Positions 1 through 8,864 of a DNA stretch of 64,000 bases are shown here, piece by piece. Position 1 is the stretch's first letter. Every line of letters begins with the position of its first letter. The notes under the pieces are model-generated. The model did not search any database, had not been told where the DNA came from, and worked only from the letters and a program-made list of their open reading frames with translations. The position numbers were made by a program, and so were the translations under genes. Origin of the DNA: Allofournierella_A excrementavium (GTDB lineage: Bacteria; Bacillota; Clostridia; Oscillospirales; Ruminococcaceae); assembly GCA_019120375.1 (NCBI GenBank), contig DWVE01000051.1, positions 38,617 through 102,616 on the forward strand. Direction: 5' to 3'.

Positions 1-401
1 ATGTTTTCCCGGCCGGTCATCTCGCCGTTGAAGCCGGTGCCCACCTCCAGCATGCTGGCCACCCGGCCTTTGATCTTCATCTCGCCCGCGGAGGGGGCGG
101 TGATGCGGCTGAGCAGCTTGAGCAGGGTGGACTTGCCCGCGCCGTTGCGGCCGATGATGCCCAGGGCCTCGCCCTTGTACACCGTCAGGTCCACGCCGTT
201 CAGCGCCATGAAGGTCTGACCGAACAGGCGGGTGTCGGTGCCGATGGGCAGGTTGGGGTCCTCTTTGCCCCGCACCCGTGCCCACCAGCTCTGCAGGTCG
301 GCGGTGAGGGTGCCGCCGCCGATCTGGCCCAGGCGGTACTGCTTTTTCAGCCCGGTGATCTCGATCACCGGCTCGCGGGAGTTTTGTGTCTGCATCGTCA
401 T
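1..401 (-). CDS. Polysaccharide ABC exporter ATP-binding subunit (partial, runs off left edge)
   Basis: N-terminal part of an ATPase that would power export of a lipid-linked surface glycan with the permease immediately upstream (421-1293, gap 19 bases). The visible protein starts MTMQTQNSREPVIEITGLKK and has the Walker A motif GIIGRNGAGKST, followed by a segment (TAPSAGEMKIKGRVASMLEV) typical of the TagH/RfbE/Wzt class, in which the loop before the P-loop is long. The start is the ATG at 401, ten bases after GGAGG at 412-416; a second ATG two codons later is also possible. Walker B, signature motif and any C-terminal glycan-binding domain lie outside the window, so it cannot be told whether the substrate is teichoic-acid-like or a capsule. 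Confidence 0.9.
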   Translation of the reverse strand, partial: MTMQTQNSREPVIEITGLKKQYRLGQIGGGTLTADLQSWWARVRGKEDPNLPIGTDTRLFGQTFMALNGVDLTVYKGEALGIIGRNGAGKSTLLKLLSRITAPSAGEMKIKGRVASMLEVGTGFNGEMTGREN

Positions 402-420
402 TGTCTCGTTTCCTCCCGCG

Positions 421-1293
421 TCACACAGTGTCCATAAAAGTCTTTTCCACCCGGCTGAACAGCACCACGCCGGCGACCAGGGTCACCAGGGCCACCACGG
501 CGCTGTACAAAAGCCAGGCGGGGCTGATCTCGCCGCAGCCCAGCAGGGCGTAGCGGAACACCTGCACCGGCTCGGTCATGGGGTTCAGGCGCATCAGCAC
601 CAGCAGCCGGGGGCTGCCGGCGGCGATCTCGCTCATGGAATAGACCACCGGCGTGGCGTACATCCACAGCTGCACGCCGAAGCTCACCACGATGGCCAGA
701 TCCCGGTATTTGGTGGTCAGGCTGGACACGATGATGCCCACGCCCAGGCCCATCACCATCACCAGCAGCAGCACCGCCGGCAGCGCCAGCACCCACAGGT
801 TCATCTGCACGGTGCCGTATTCCTGGCCAAAGAAATAGAACCACACCCAGAAGCAAAAGAACATCAGCATCTGGATGAGAAGGTTGATGAAGGAGATGAC
901 CACCTGGGAGATGGGCATGGTCAGCCGGGGGAAGTATACCTTGCCGAACAGCCCCGCGTTGGTCACGAAGGTGTTGGCCGTGCCAGTGATGCAGGAGGCG
1001 AAGAAAGACCAGATGGCGTTGCCCGCCATGTAGAACAAGAAGCTGGGCACGCCCGACTCGGCCAGACCCGCGATGTTACCGAACACCACCGTGAAGATAA
1101 CGGTGGTGAGCAGGGGGTTGATGAGGATCCAGGCGGGGCCCAGGATGGTCTGTTTGTAAAGGGTGGCAAAGCTGCGCTTGACGAACATGACCACCAGGTC
1201 CCGATACTGCCACAACTCTTTCAGGTCGATGTCGAACCAGCCGGTGCGGGGCTTGATGATGGTCGTCCACTGCTGCTGGGATGTGTTGTCCAT
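421..1293 (-). CDS. Polysaccharide ABC exporter, ABC-2 type permease
   Basis: A 290-residue inner-membrane permease of the TagG/RfbA/Wzm family, which moves undecaprenyl-linked or teichoic-type polymers across the membrane. It has the usual soluble N-terminus (residues 1-30), then the family motif around VKRSFATLYKQTILGPAWIL before the first membrane span, and about six hydrophobic segments up to residue 285. An AAGGAG site precedes the ATG at 1293. It is the penultimate gene of the glycosyltransferase operon and pairs with the ATPase at 1-401. A gap of about 100 bases separates it from the glycosyltransferase at 1391-2449, with no clear terminator. Family assignment is firm; the polymer is unknown. 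Confidence 0.92.
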   Translation of the reverse strand: MDNTSQQQWTTIIKPRTGWFDIDLKELWQYRDLVVMFVKRSFATLYKQTILGPAWILINPLLTTVIFTVVFGNIAGLAESGVPSFLFYMAGNAIWSFFASCITGTANTFVTNAGLFGKVYFPRLTMPISQVVISFINLLIQMLMFFCFWVWFYFFGQEYGTVQMNLWVLALPAVLLLVMVMGLGVGIIVSSLTTKYRDLAIVVSFGVQLWMYATPVVYSMSEIAAGSPRLLVLMRLNPMTEPVQVFRYALLGCGEISPAWLLYSAVVALVTLVAGVVLFSRVEKTFMDTV

Positions 1294-1390
1294 GGAAAAA
1301 CTCCTTTGCGCTGCGGCCGTGGGCCGCGCGATGTTAACATCTTATTATACCATGAAACGGCCCCTGAGAACAGTAAAGCCGAAAATTCTG

Positions 1391-2449
1391 TCAGAAAACC
1401 TCGTGCCAACGCCGGCCCAAAAGCAGCCGGCCCAGGTGATAGGCCCGCCAGAACCAGCGGCGGTCCCCTTCAAAAGACCGGGCGATGAAGGCTACCAGCC
1501 CAAGCTGCCCCCGGCGGAAGGGCAGGTAGTAGGGGGAGTAGACCCGCTCTTCGCCCATGTGCCGCAGAATGGCCGCGAAGCGCTCGTCCTTCAAAAGCAC
1601 GGTCTTCAGTGCGGGGCGCTTTTCGGGCGGGGTGGAAAGAACGCCGTAGGCCAGGGTGTGCAGGCACTGATACCACAAAAAGCCCATCTCGGCGGGAGGC
1701 ACATGATAGCGGCAGAGAAAATCCTCTGACAAATCGCTGAACATGGCCAGATGACTGGGCAGATAGGGCTGGGGCCGGTTGCTCACGCTGGCGTCGTTGT
1801 GCATTTCGTAATAATAGAGAGGCTGGGGGATGTAGCGGATGCCCGCCGCCGGGTGGGCAGTAAACCAAGCCCGCCAGAAGGCCACCACAAAGGGCAGGTC
1901 GTCGGTGCCGTCGCGGATGGTCTCATCAAAGCGCAGCCCCTTTTCCAGCAGAAAATCCACCGGGAAGGCCTTGGTCCAGACATAGTGCACCGTGCCGGTG
2001 CGGTAAAGCTGGCCGAACTGAGGCTGGGCATAGCGGGCGGGCACGGCCTCGGCCGCGTCGGCGCACATCTCCTCCCACACGTCGTGGTGGCGCCAGCTCA
2101 CCAGGTCCTCGCCGGCGTCTTTCAGCGCCGCGGCGATGGCTGCAAGTGCGCAGGGGCCAAGGCGGTCGTCCTGGTCGAGAAAGAGCAGATACCGCCCCTT
2201 CGCGGCGGCAATGCCGGCGTTGCGCGCGCCGGTGACGCCGGAGTTTTTCTGGTGGATGACCCGGATGCGTCCGTCCGTTTCGGCCAGCCGGTCGCAGACT
2301 TCGCCGCTCTCGTCGGGGCTGCCGTCGTCGATGAGCAGATGCTCATAATCCGCAAAGCCCTGAGCACGCACGCTTTCGGCGCAGCCAGGCACAAAGTCCA
2401 CCCCTTTGTACACCGGGGTCAGAATGGTGAAAAAGGGCCGCTGAGCCAT
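1391..2449 (-). CDS. Family 2 glycosyltransferase
   Basis: A 352-residue inverting GT-A enzyme that should add one sugar to the surface glycan. The N-terminal nucleotide-binding motif is FFTILTPVYKGVDFVPGCAE, followed by DDGSPDES and the metal-binding DQDD at about residue 95. The C-terminal half has no recognisable catalytic motif and probably sets acceptor specificity. I chose the ATG at 2449, eight bases after GGAGGG; the GTG three codons upstream sits on top of the ribosome binding site. Sugar donor and acceptor cannot be read from sequence. It lies between another GT2 gene and the exporter permease, all on the same strand. Confidence 0.88.
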   Translation of the reverse strand: MAQRPFFTILTPVYKGVDFVPGCAESVRAQGFADYEHLLIDDGSPDESGEVCDRLAETDGRIRVIHQKNSGVTGARNAGIAAAKGRYLLFLDQDDRLGPCALAAIAAALKDAGEDLVSWRHHDVWEEMCADAAEAVPARYAQPQFGQLYRTGTVHYVWTKAFPVDFLLEKGLRFDETIRDGTDDLPFVVAFWRAWFTAHPAAGIRYIPQPLYYYEMHNDASVSNRPQPYLPSHLAMFSDLSEDFLCRYHVPPAEMGFLWYQCLHTLAYGVLSTPPEKRPALKTVLLKDERFAAILRHMGEERVYSPYYLPFRRGQLGLVAFIARSFEGDRRWFWRAYHLGRLLLGRRWHEVF

Positions 2450-2515
2450 GGGCGGCACCCTCCTTTCGGAAACTTGATTATAACACGCCCGGCGGGCGGT
2501 GCAAAGCCCGGCGGG

Positions 2516-3580
2516 TCAGCCGGTGGGGATGAGGGGCGTCCAGCCGCGGCAGAGGGTGTAGAGCCCCAGCCAGTGGAACTTCCAGTAAAGGGCCATGGGC
2601 GGCGCAAGGCGGCTCTGGTCCAGGGCCACCGCCAGGGCCGTTGCGTGAAAGTGCAGGGGCAGATACCGCGCTTCATAAAGGTGGTTCTGCTTGAAAAAGC
2701 CCATCAGGCGGCGGTACTCCCCGCTTTTGTAAAAACGGGCCATGGCACGCCGCCGCTCCTTTGCCGGGGTGCACCATGCACCATAGAGCAGGGTGTTCAT
2801 GTACTCCATCACGATTTTGGTCAGCTCTTCGGGGGGCGTGCCGTACCGCTGCAGGCAGTCGGTGAGCAGCCGGTCAAATGCCTCGTAATGGCTGGGGGCA
2901 AGGCGGCTGCGGTCGCTCTTGCTCAGACTGGCGGCGTTGCCGTTCTCATAATAGTAAAGAGGCCGGGTGATAAAAAGACACTCCGCCTCGGGGGCCCGCT
3001 CAAAAAAGGCCCGCAGGTAGTCGGTGACGAAGGGCCGGTCCTCGTAGCAGCGCATGGTCACGTCAAAGCGCAAACCAGCTTTTTTCACCAGCGCCGCCTC
3101 GAACAGCTTGCCCCAGGGCGCGGCCAGGGGCGTGTCGGCGTACATGCGGCCAAAGTCCCGGGCGCGGTAACGCTGTTCCGGCGGCTGGCGCTGCTCTTTG
3201 CCCAGGCTTTCCCACTCCTCGGTGAAGGCGAACACCACAAAGGTGCCCGGCTCGGCGGTCTGCCGCGCCAGCAGGGTCTCGGCCGCGTCAGGGGCCAGAG
3301 CGTCGTCCGCATCGGCAAAGAGCAGCCAGGGGGCCCGGGCGGCTTCGATGCCGGCGTTGCGGGCGGCGGAGGCCCCGGCGTTTTTCTGGTGAATGACCCT
3401 GAAACGCTCGTCCTTTGCGGCCCACTGGTCGCAGACGGCGGCGGAGCCGTCGGTGGAGCCGTCGTCCACCAGGATGCACTCAAAATCCCCCCGGGTCTGG
3501 GCGGCGATGCAGCCCAGCGCCCTGGGCAGGTATTCGCCGGGGTTATACACCGGCACGATGATGGAAAGCTGCGGGGCCAC
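2516..3580 (-). CDS. Family 2 glycosyltransferase
   Basis: A 354-residue GT2 enzyme with the start motif LSIIVPVYNPGEYLPRALGC, DDGSTDGS, the acceptor/metal segment NAGASAARNAGIEAA and DADDALAPD as the DxD motif. It uses a GTG start at 3580 behind AAGGAGG with seven bases of spacing; there is no better-placed ATG. A C-terminal region of about 200 residues carries aromatic motifs (RPLYYYENGNAASLSKSDRS) shared with the neighbouring glycosyltransferases, which suggests these genes arose by duplication. Role: one transfer step in assembly of the exported glycan. Linkage and donor unknown. Confidence 0.88.
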   Translation of the reverse strand: MAPQLSIIVPVYNPGEYLPRALGCIAAQTRGDFECILVDDGSTDGSAAVCDQWAAKDERFRVIHQKNAGASAARNAGIEAARAPWLLFADADDALAPDAAETLLARQTAEPGTFVVFAFTEEWESLGKEQRQPPEQRYRARDFGRMYADTPLAAPWGKLFEAALVKKAGLRFDVTMRCYEDRPFVTDYLRAFFERAPEAECLFITRPLYYYENGNAASLSKSDRSRLAPSHYEAFDRLLTDCLQRYGTPPEELTKIVMEYMNTLLYGAWCTPAKERRRAMARFYKSGEYRRLMGFFKQNHLYEARYLPLHFHATALAVALDQSRLAPPMALYWKFHWLGLYTLCRGWTPLIPTG

Positions 3581-3598
3581 GGCGGCGCCTCCTTTCGC

Positions 3599-5809
3599 TT
3601 ATTGATCGCGGCTCCAGCTTTTCAGCGCCGCCAGTAGGGTGTGGTAGTAGGCCTCGGGCGAATAGCGCCCGGCGGCCTCGCGCCCGGCTTTTGCCATGGC
3701 GGCGGCGCGGGCGGGGTCGGCTTTCAGGGCCAGGATGGCCTCGGCGATGGTGTTTTCCAGCGGCGGCACGCCCGGCACGCCGCGCAGCTGCTGGTCCTCC
3801 CACACTTCGCTCTGGGGCAGAATGACGGCCCCGCTGCCCGCCAGATATTCCGGCAGGCCGCCGGAGGCGGTGGCGATGACCGGGCAGCCGCAGGCCATGG
3901 CCTCGATGGCGGTGATACCCGCCGGCTCCTGCCAGAGGGCGGGGAAGCAGGCGGCGTTTGCCATACGGTAATAGGCAGGCAGTTCGGGGTTCGGCACAAA
4001 GCCGGCGAACTTCACCCGCTCGCCCAGCGTTTCGGCCTGCTTTCGCAGTCCGTCGGCGTAGTCCGAGCGGTCTTTGGCCCCGAAGAAAGGGCTGCCCACC
4101 ACAAGCAGCTTCACCTGCTCATCGGGGATGTTCGCCATGGCGGCCAGCAGCTGGTGCACCCCTTTTTCCGGGCTGGTGCGCCCGCAGAAGAGCACCACGA
4201 AGTCCTCTTTGTCAAAGCCCAGCGCTTGGCGCAGGGCCGCGGCCTCGCCCTCTTTCCCCTCGGGGCAGAAAAGGCCGGTGTCGGCGCAGTTGGGCACAAG
4301 GGCGGCGCTTTCGGGCGCTTCGGCGCTGCCCGCAAGCCAGGCCCCCCGCACGAATTCGCTGATGCAGAGAGCGCGGCTGTAGATCTCGTCCAGGGCGGCG
4401 CTGCCCGGCGTTTCGCCGTGGAGGTGGGCAGCAAAGCGCCCGCGTCCCAGCGCGCGGCTGGCCTGCCGCCAGCCGGTAAGGTCGCCGCCCTCACCCAGAT
4501 ACCAGTCGGCGTCCAGCCGCTTCAAAAAGTCAAGGGGCTCTGCGTACCAGCGGTTCCAGTGGATGGGCTTGCCCAAAAGGGCGGAAAGACGCACCGCCAG
4601 CCGGTGGCCGAGGCCTTGCGCCGGGGGCGTTTGGTAGTAAAAGAGGGTGTCCGCAAAGCGGGCGGATTCGCCGGCGGCTTCTTCGTCCCACTGGCAGAGC
4701 ACCGCCAGCTCCATCTCTTTAAAATGAGCATTCTGGCGGGCCAGATGTTCCGCCAGGGTCTCCACCGCGCCGCCCTTCACGGCGGGCACCGGCAGGCCGG
4801 GCGGCAGCAGCAGCGCCACCCGGGGCTTGTCCGCTTTGGGGGGCAGGGGCAGCGCCCGTTTTGCCCACCGGCGGCAGCTGAGCTTTTCCCGGGCGGAAAG
4901 GCCGGGGCAGTTTTTCAGAAGGGGCAGCAGGGTGGCCATCTGGGCCTGGGCCTCCTGCCAGCGGGCGGCCAGGGGCCAAGTGAGGGCCGTCTTCTCGCAC
5001 TGGGCGCAGAGGGCCAGATACCGCCGCCAGGCCCCCGGCAGGGCCAGCGCCGCCAGGTCGGGGCGGCCCTGGGCGGCGAAAAAGCGGCAGCGGGCCGCCG
5101 CCGCGTCTACCCCGTCGAAGGCGGAGGGGCGCAGCCCGGTGCGGCAGATGCTGCCTTGGCGCAGGCGGTAGAAATAGAGCACGTCGGCAAGGCAGACCAC
5201 CTTCTCCGCCTGCCAGAAGAGCAGATGGGCCACCGCGTCGTCCTCGTGGATGCGCCCGGCGGGGTAGCGTAAGTCTTGCCACAATTCGCGGCGGTAGAGC
5301 TTGTTCCAGGCCACGGTGTAGTAGGTGGAGGAGGGGCCGAAGAACTCCGCCAGCAGCTCTTTGCCGTCGAACGCCCCCGCCGCGGCGGGCAGGGTGAGCA
5401 CCCGCTCGTCCAGCGGAGCCAGCGCCTCGTCCACGTCCTCCACGGCGCACAGGGCCATGTCCGCGCCCGTCTCTTCCAGGGCGGCGTGCAGCTTTTCCAG
5501 ATAGTCCGCCGCCACCACGTCGTCGGAGTCCACAAAGGCGATGGCCTCGCCCCGGGCAATGCCCAGCCCGGAGTTGCGGGCGGCGGAAAGGCCGCCGTTT
5601 TCCTGGTGGATGATCTTCACCCGGCTGTCCTGCGCGGCGTAGCCGTCACACAGTGCGCCGCAGCCGTCGGGGCTGCCGTCGTCCACAAAGATCAGTTCAA
5701 AATCGGTGAAGGTCTGGCCCAGCAGGCTCTCGGCGCAGGCGGGCAGGCAGTCCTCCACCTTGTACACCGGCACAATAACGCTGACGGCCGGGCGTTTTTC
5801 TTCGCTCAT
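3599..5809 (-). CDS. Two-domain glycosyltransferase: N-terminal GT2 fused to C-terminal GT4
   Basis: A 736-residue fusion. Residues 1-330 form a GT2 domain (VSVIVPVYKVEDCLPACAES, DDGSPDGC, DSDDVVAAD). Residues about 345-735 form a GT4 (GT-B fold) domain with the family's central segment FVVLFCGRTSPEKGVHQLLA and the donor-binding E-x7-E region QEPAGITAIEAMACGCPVIA. One polypeptide could therefore make two consecutive linkages. ATG start behind GGAGG. Its start overlaps the stop of the upstream GT2 gene by four bases (ATGA), so the two are probably translationally coupled. The shared acceptor is unknown. Confidence 0.9.
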   Translation of the reverse strand: MSEEKRPAVSVIVPVYKVEDCLPACAESLLGQTFTDFELIFVDDGSPDGCGALCDGYAAQDSRVKIIHQENGGLSAARNSGLGIARGEAIAFVDSDDVVAADYLEKLHAALEETGADMALCAVEDVDEALAPLDERVLTLPAAAGAFDGKELLAEFFGPSSTYYTVAWNKLYRRELWQDLRYPAGRIHEDDAVAHLLFWQAEKVVCLADVLYFYRLRQGSICRTGLRPSAFDGVDAAAARCRFFAAQGRPDLAALALPGAWRRYLALCAQCEKTALTWPLAARWQEAQAQMATLLPLLKNCPGLSAREKLSCRRWAKRALPLPPKADKPRVALLLPPGLPVPAVKGGAVETLAEHLARQNAHFKEMELAVLCQWDEEAAGESARFADTLFYYQTPPAQGLGHRLAVRLSALLGKPIHWNRWYAEPLDFLKRLDADWYLGEGGDLTGWRQASRALGRGRFAAHLHGETPGSAALDEIYSRALCISEFVRGAWLAGSAEAPESAALVPNCADTGLFCPEGKEGEAAALRQALGFDKEDFVVLFCGRTSPEKGVHQLLAAMANIPDEQVKLLVVGSPFFGAKDRSDYADGLRKQAETLGERVKFAGFVPNPELPAYYRMANAACFPALWQEPAGITAIEAMACGCPVIATASGGLPEYLAGSGAVILPQSEVWEDQQLRGVPGVPPLENTIAEAILALKADPARAAAMAKAGREAAGRYSPEAYYHTLLAALKSWSRDQ

Positions 5810-6819
5810 GCGCCCGCCTCCTTCTCCTTGTGCAGGCTGCCCCGGGCCGCCGCCAGACGGTAGCAGCCCTCCGGGCTCAGCACGAACAGCACCGCCCGCA
5901 GTTTTTCCCCTGCGGGCACATAGGGACAGTGCAGAATGGCGGAAAGCAGCCCGTTCAGCTTTTTCTTGTGCTTCGCAAAACCGGCTTTCAGTTCCGGCGA
6001 GAGGGGCCCGGCCTTGCGGGCGTGGACGTAAAAGAGATAGAACACCTGCCAGTAGCGGGCCACCGCCCGGCGGTAGAGGTCCGCCCGATCGGGTTTCTTG
6101 GCGAAGAAGTCCACCCAGCTGCCGTAAAGGCGCAGGTCGTCCAGCTTTTTCACCGAGAAGGCGGCGCTGGTCATGTTGCCGGTGCGCACCCGGTAGAGAT
6201 ACAGCGGTTTGTTGGTGGCCACAATGCGGTGCCCGTCGTAGATCTTGTCCATGATATTCGCGTCGTCGCCAAAAAACATCGTCTCGTCGTGACGCACGCC
6301 CTCAAAAAGCCGCGCGTCGTAGAGTTTGTTCCAGGTGACCATGCAGTACATGCCGCCGTCCCGCAGAACGTCGTAGAACTGGTCCAGCGCGTCGCCCTCG
6401 CCCAGAAGGTCCTCGGCAACGGTCACGCCCCGGCCCAGTCGGTTGCCCTCTTCGTCGATGCACTCCGCGCCGCAGGCCGCCAGGGGGCAGCCGCTCTCCT
6501 GCACCATGTTGTAAAGCGTTTCCAGAAAGTCCGGCTCCAGCAGGTCGTCGGAATCCACATAGCTGATGTAGCGGCCCGTCGCCGCGTCCAGCCCGGCGTT
6601 GGCAGCGCTGGCGGGGCCGCCGTTGGGCTTGTGCACCACCCGGATGCGCCCGTCGGTCTTGGCCAGTTCGTCGCAGAGCTCGCCGCAGCCGTTGGGGCTG
6701 CCGTCCTCCACCAGAATGAGCTCAAAGTCGGTGAAGGTCTGGGCCAGGATGCTCTTCACGGTGATGGGCAGATAGTCCTTCGCGTCGTAGACGCTGGTGA
6801 TGATGCTGATGGTGGGCAT
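5806..6819 (-). CDS. Family 2 glycosyltransferase
   Basis: A 337-residue GT2 enzyme: ISIITSVYDAKDYLPITVKS, EDGSPNGCGELCDELAKTDG, and DSDDLLEPDF as the DxD motif. The middle part contains CMVTWNKLYDARLFEGVRHD, a pattern (W/YNKLY) common to GT2 enzymes of capsule and cell-wall polysaccharide clusters. CAGGAGG precedes the ATG. The stop codon overlaps the start of the downstream GT2-GT4 fusion (ATGA). Presumably cytoplasmic and membrane-associated, adding one residue of the repeat unit. Confidence 0.88.
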   Translation of the reverse strand: MPTISIITSVYDAKDYLPITVKSILAQTFTDFELILVEDGSPNGCGELCDELAKTDGRIRVVHKPNGGPASAANAGLDAATGRYISYVDSDDLLEPDFLETLYNMVQESGCPLAACGAECIDEEGNRLGRGVTVAEDLLGEGDALDQFYDVLRDGGMYCMVTWNKLYDARLFEGVRHDETMFFGDDANIMDKIYDGHRIVATNKPLYLYRVRTGNMTSAAFSVKKLDDLRLYGSWVDFFAKKPDRADLYRRAVARYWQVFYLFYVHARKAGPLSPELKAGFAKHKKKLNGLLSAILHCPYVPAGEKLRAVLFVLSPEGCYRLAAARGSLHKEKEAGA

Positions 6820-6840
6820 AAATGCGCCTCCTGAAACGGG

Positions 6841-7836
6841 TTATTTTGCGCCCCGCAGCCGCAGGGGCAGGCAGGCGAGGGCAGGGCTTTTGCGGCGGGC
6901 GGCAAGACGGAGATACTTGCCGTAAAGGCCGGGGATGCTTTCCAGCCCTTTCAGCAGGGCGGGGTACCAGACGTCGCTTTCGAACAGGGCTGCCAGCGCC
7001 GCCTTCCGCTTTGCCAGGGGGTAGGACTTGGTGCGGTCCAACAGCAGGGTGTAAAAACTCAGCGCGTCGTGGGGGCGCTGGCTCTCGATGAGGGGGGCGG
7101 CCAGTTCCGGGTGGCCGGCGGCGGTGACGAAGGCCTCCATCTGGTCCAGCACCCGCTGGCTGGTGACCAGGTTGTCCAGCGTGGCGGCGTGGGTCAGGGT
7201 GGAAGGGTGCACCCAGTATTCGTAGAAGCTCTCCCCCAGATGCACCATCTGGCCGATGTGGGGCCAGAAAGCGAAGTTGAAGGCGATGTCCTCCCCGGTG
7301 CGCAGGGCGGTGTTGAAGGAAAGGCCCGCCTGCCGCACGGTGTCCAGCTTGTAGGCCTTGTTGCACAAAGAGAAGAACTGGTTCGCCTGATAGTAGCCCA
7401 CGAAATGCTCCCAGAAGCCATCCAGGCCGCACTGGAAAGCGGGGTAGACCGCCGGGGTGGTCTTTTCCTCCTCCCGCCACTCAAAGCCGTAGCTGATGAG
7501 GTCGGGGGAGGAGGTGGCGGCCCGGGCGATGGCGGCGAAAGCGCCGGGTTTTAAGATGTCGTCCGCGTCCACAAAGGTGAGGTAGCGCCCGGTGGCGGCG
7601 GCAAGGCCGGCATTGCGGGCGGCGGCGGCCCCGCCGTTGGGGCGGCTGAGCAGTTTCACCCGGTCGTCCTTGCGGGAGAATTCGCCGCAGAGGGCGGGGG
7701 AGGAATCGGTGGAGCCGTCGTCCACCAGGATCAGTTCAAAATAAGGGTAGTTCTGGCTGAGGATGCTCTCCACCGCCGCCGAAAGGTATTTTTCGGCGTT
7801 GTAGACGGGCATCACGCAGCTGATGACAGCGGGCAT
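6841..7836 (-). CDS. Family 2 glycosyltransferase
   Basis: A 331-residue GT2 enzyme with ISCVMPVYNAEKYLSAAVES, DDGSTDSS, NGGAAAARNAGLAAATGRYL and DADDILKPGAF. The body contains SLCNKAYKL and TGEDIAFNF; an E-D pair at this place often supplies the catalytic base in these enzymes. GAGGAGG lies 11 bases before the ATG at 7836. It sits 21 bases upstream of the next GT2 gene in a tightly packed operon. Substrate not predictable. Confidence 0.88.
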   Translation of the reverse strand: MPAVISCVMPVYNAEKYLSAAVESILSQNYPYFELILVDDGSTDSSPALCGEFSRKDDRVKLLSRPNGGAAAARNAGLAAATGRYLTFVDADDILKPGAFAAIARAATSSPDLISYGFEWREEEKTTPAVYPAFQCGLDGFWEHFVGYYQANQFFSLCNKAYKLDTVRQAGLSFNTALRTGEDIAFNFAFWPHIGQMVHLGESFYEYWVHPSTLTHAATLDNLVTSQRVLDQMEAFVTAAGHPELAAPLIESQRPHDALSFYTLLLDRTKSYPLAKRKAALAALFESDVWYPALLKGLESIPGLYGKYLRLAARRKSPALACLPLRLRGAK

Positions 7837-7862
7837 GTAAAATAAGCCTCCTCAGAAAAGTT

Positions 7863-8864
7863 TCAGCTGCCGGCGCGCAGAGAACGCACAAGGGCCAGCG
7901 CCCCGGCAAGGCGCAGCCGCACGCACGCCCCGTAGACAAGGCGGGCGGGGCCGGTGTAGCAGCCGGCCACCCAGGCGGCCACCGCGTCGCGGCAGTGGGC
8001 GGGGGCCAGCAGCCGGGCGAACAGGCGGCGGCACTCCCCAAAGGGCAGCGCTCCCCTGCGCCCCAGCAGCATGGCGCACTGGGCGGCGGCAACGCCTCCC
8101 TGACGCTTCAAAAGCACCTGGCGGGTCTCCTCCTCCGACGCGCCGAAACGGGCCAGAAAGGCCGCCAGGGCCGGGCGGGTGTACTCCTCCGCGTCCAGCA
8201 GGTCGGTGCGCAGCCGGCGGGAGAGGCTGCCCTCCGCCCGGTTGTCACAGACGTAATAGGCCGCGGGGATAAAATAGGCCGGGCCGCAGTGTTCCAGCGC
8301 CGCAAGGCAGAAGAGCAGGTCCTCGTTGACTTTGAGCGCCTCGTCAAAGCGCACGCCATCGAGGGCGGTGCGGCGGAAAATCTTGTTGTAGAGCGCGGCG
8401 AACAGGCCGGTGTCCACCAGATAGTAGGCAAAATTCCCGGCAAGGTCGGAAAGCGACTCCATCCGCCCGGCGGGCAGGGTCTCGTTCACCTCGCCCAAGA
8501 GGGTGTCCACCCCGAAAAAGCAGACGTCAGCCCCCTCTTCCAGGGGCGGCAGGGCCGCCTCGTACAGGCCGGGATTCACCCAGTCGTCCGCGTCCACGAA
8601 CTGCACGTACCGCCCCTTGGCGGCGGCAAGCCCGGCGTTGCGGGCGGCGGACGCGCCACCGTTTTTCTGGTGGATGACCCGCACGCGGCAATCCTCGGCC
8701 GCCAGCCGGTCGCACAGGACGGGGGAATCGTCGGCGGAGCCGTCGTCCACCAAGATCAGCTCGGCGGCCCCGGGGGCCTGGTCAAGGACGCTGGCCGCGC
8801 ACTTTTCCAGCGTGGCGGCGGCGTTGTACACCGGCACGATGACGCTCAGCAGCAGTTCGCTCAT
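7863..8864 (-). CDS. Family 2 glycosyltransferase
   Basis: A 333-residue GT2 enzyme starting MSELLLSVIVPVYNAAATLE. Key motifs are DDGSADDSPVLCD, NGGASAARNAGLAAAKGRYV and DADDWVNPGLY, with a likely catalytic NEDLLF segment in the second half. A longer in-frame reading upstream to 9239 exists, but it overlaps the real gene at 8861-9814; the ATG at 8864 overlaps that gene's stop by four bases (ATGA) and sits just after AGGCCAGGG. It ends in a basic, hydrophobic C-terminus that could contact the membrane. Confidence 0.88.
   Translation of the reverse strand: MSELLLSVIVPVYNAAATLEKCAASVLDQAPGAAELILVDDGSADDSPVLCDRLAAEDCRVRVIHQKNGGASAARNAGLAAAKGRYVQFVDADDWVNPGLYEAALPPLEEGADVCFFGVDTLLGEVNETLPAGRMESLSDLAGNFAYYLVDTGLFAALYNKIFRRTALDGVRFDEALKVNEDLLFCLAALEHCGPAYFIPAAYYVCDNRAEGSLSRRLRTDLLDAEEYTRPALAAFLARFGASEEETRQVLLKRQGGVAAAQCAMLLGRRGALPFGECRRLFARLLAPAHCRDAVAAWVAGCYTGPARLVYGACVRLRLAGALALVRSLRAGS

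Noticed and set aside
232..1488. Long plus-strand reading frames across the glycosyltransferase region, rich in His, Gln and Gly
   Set aside because: They are antisense shadows of minus-strand genes with clear domains; high GC suppresses stops on the opposite strand.
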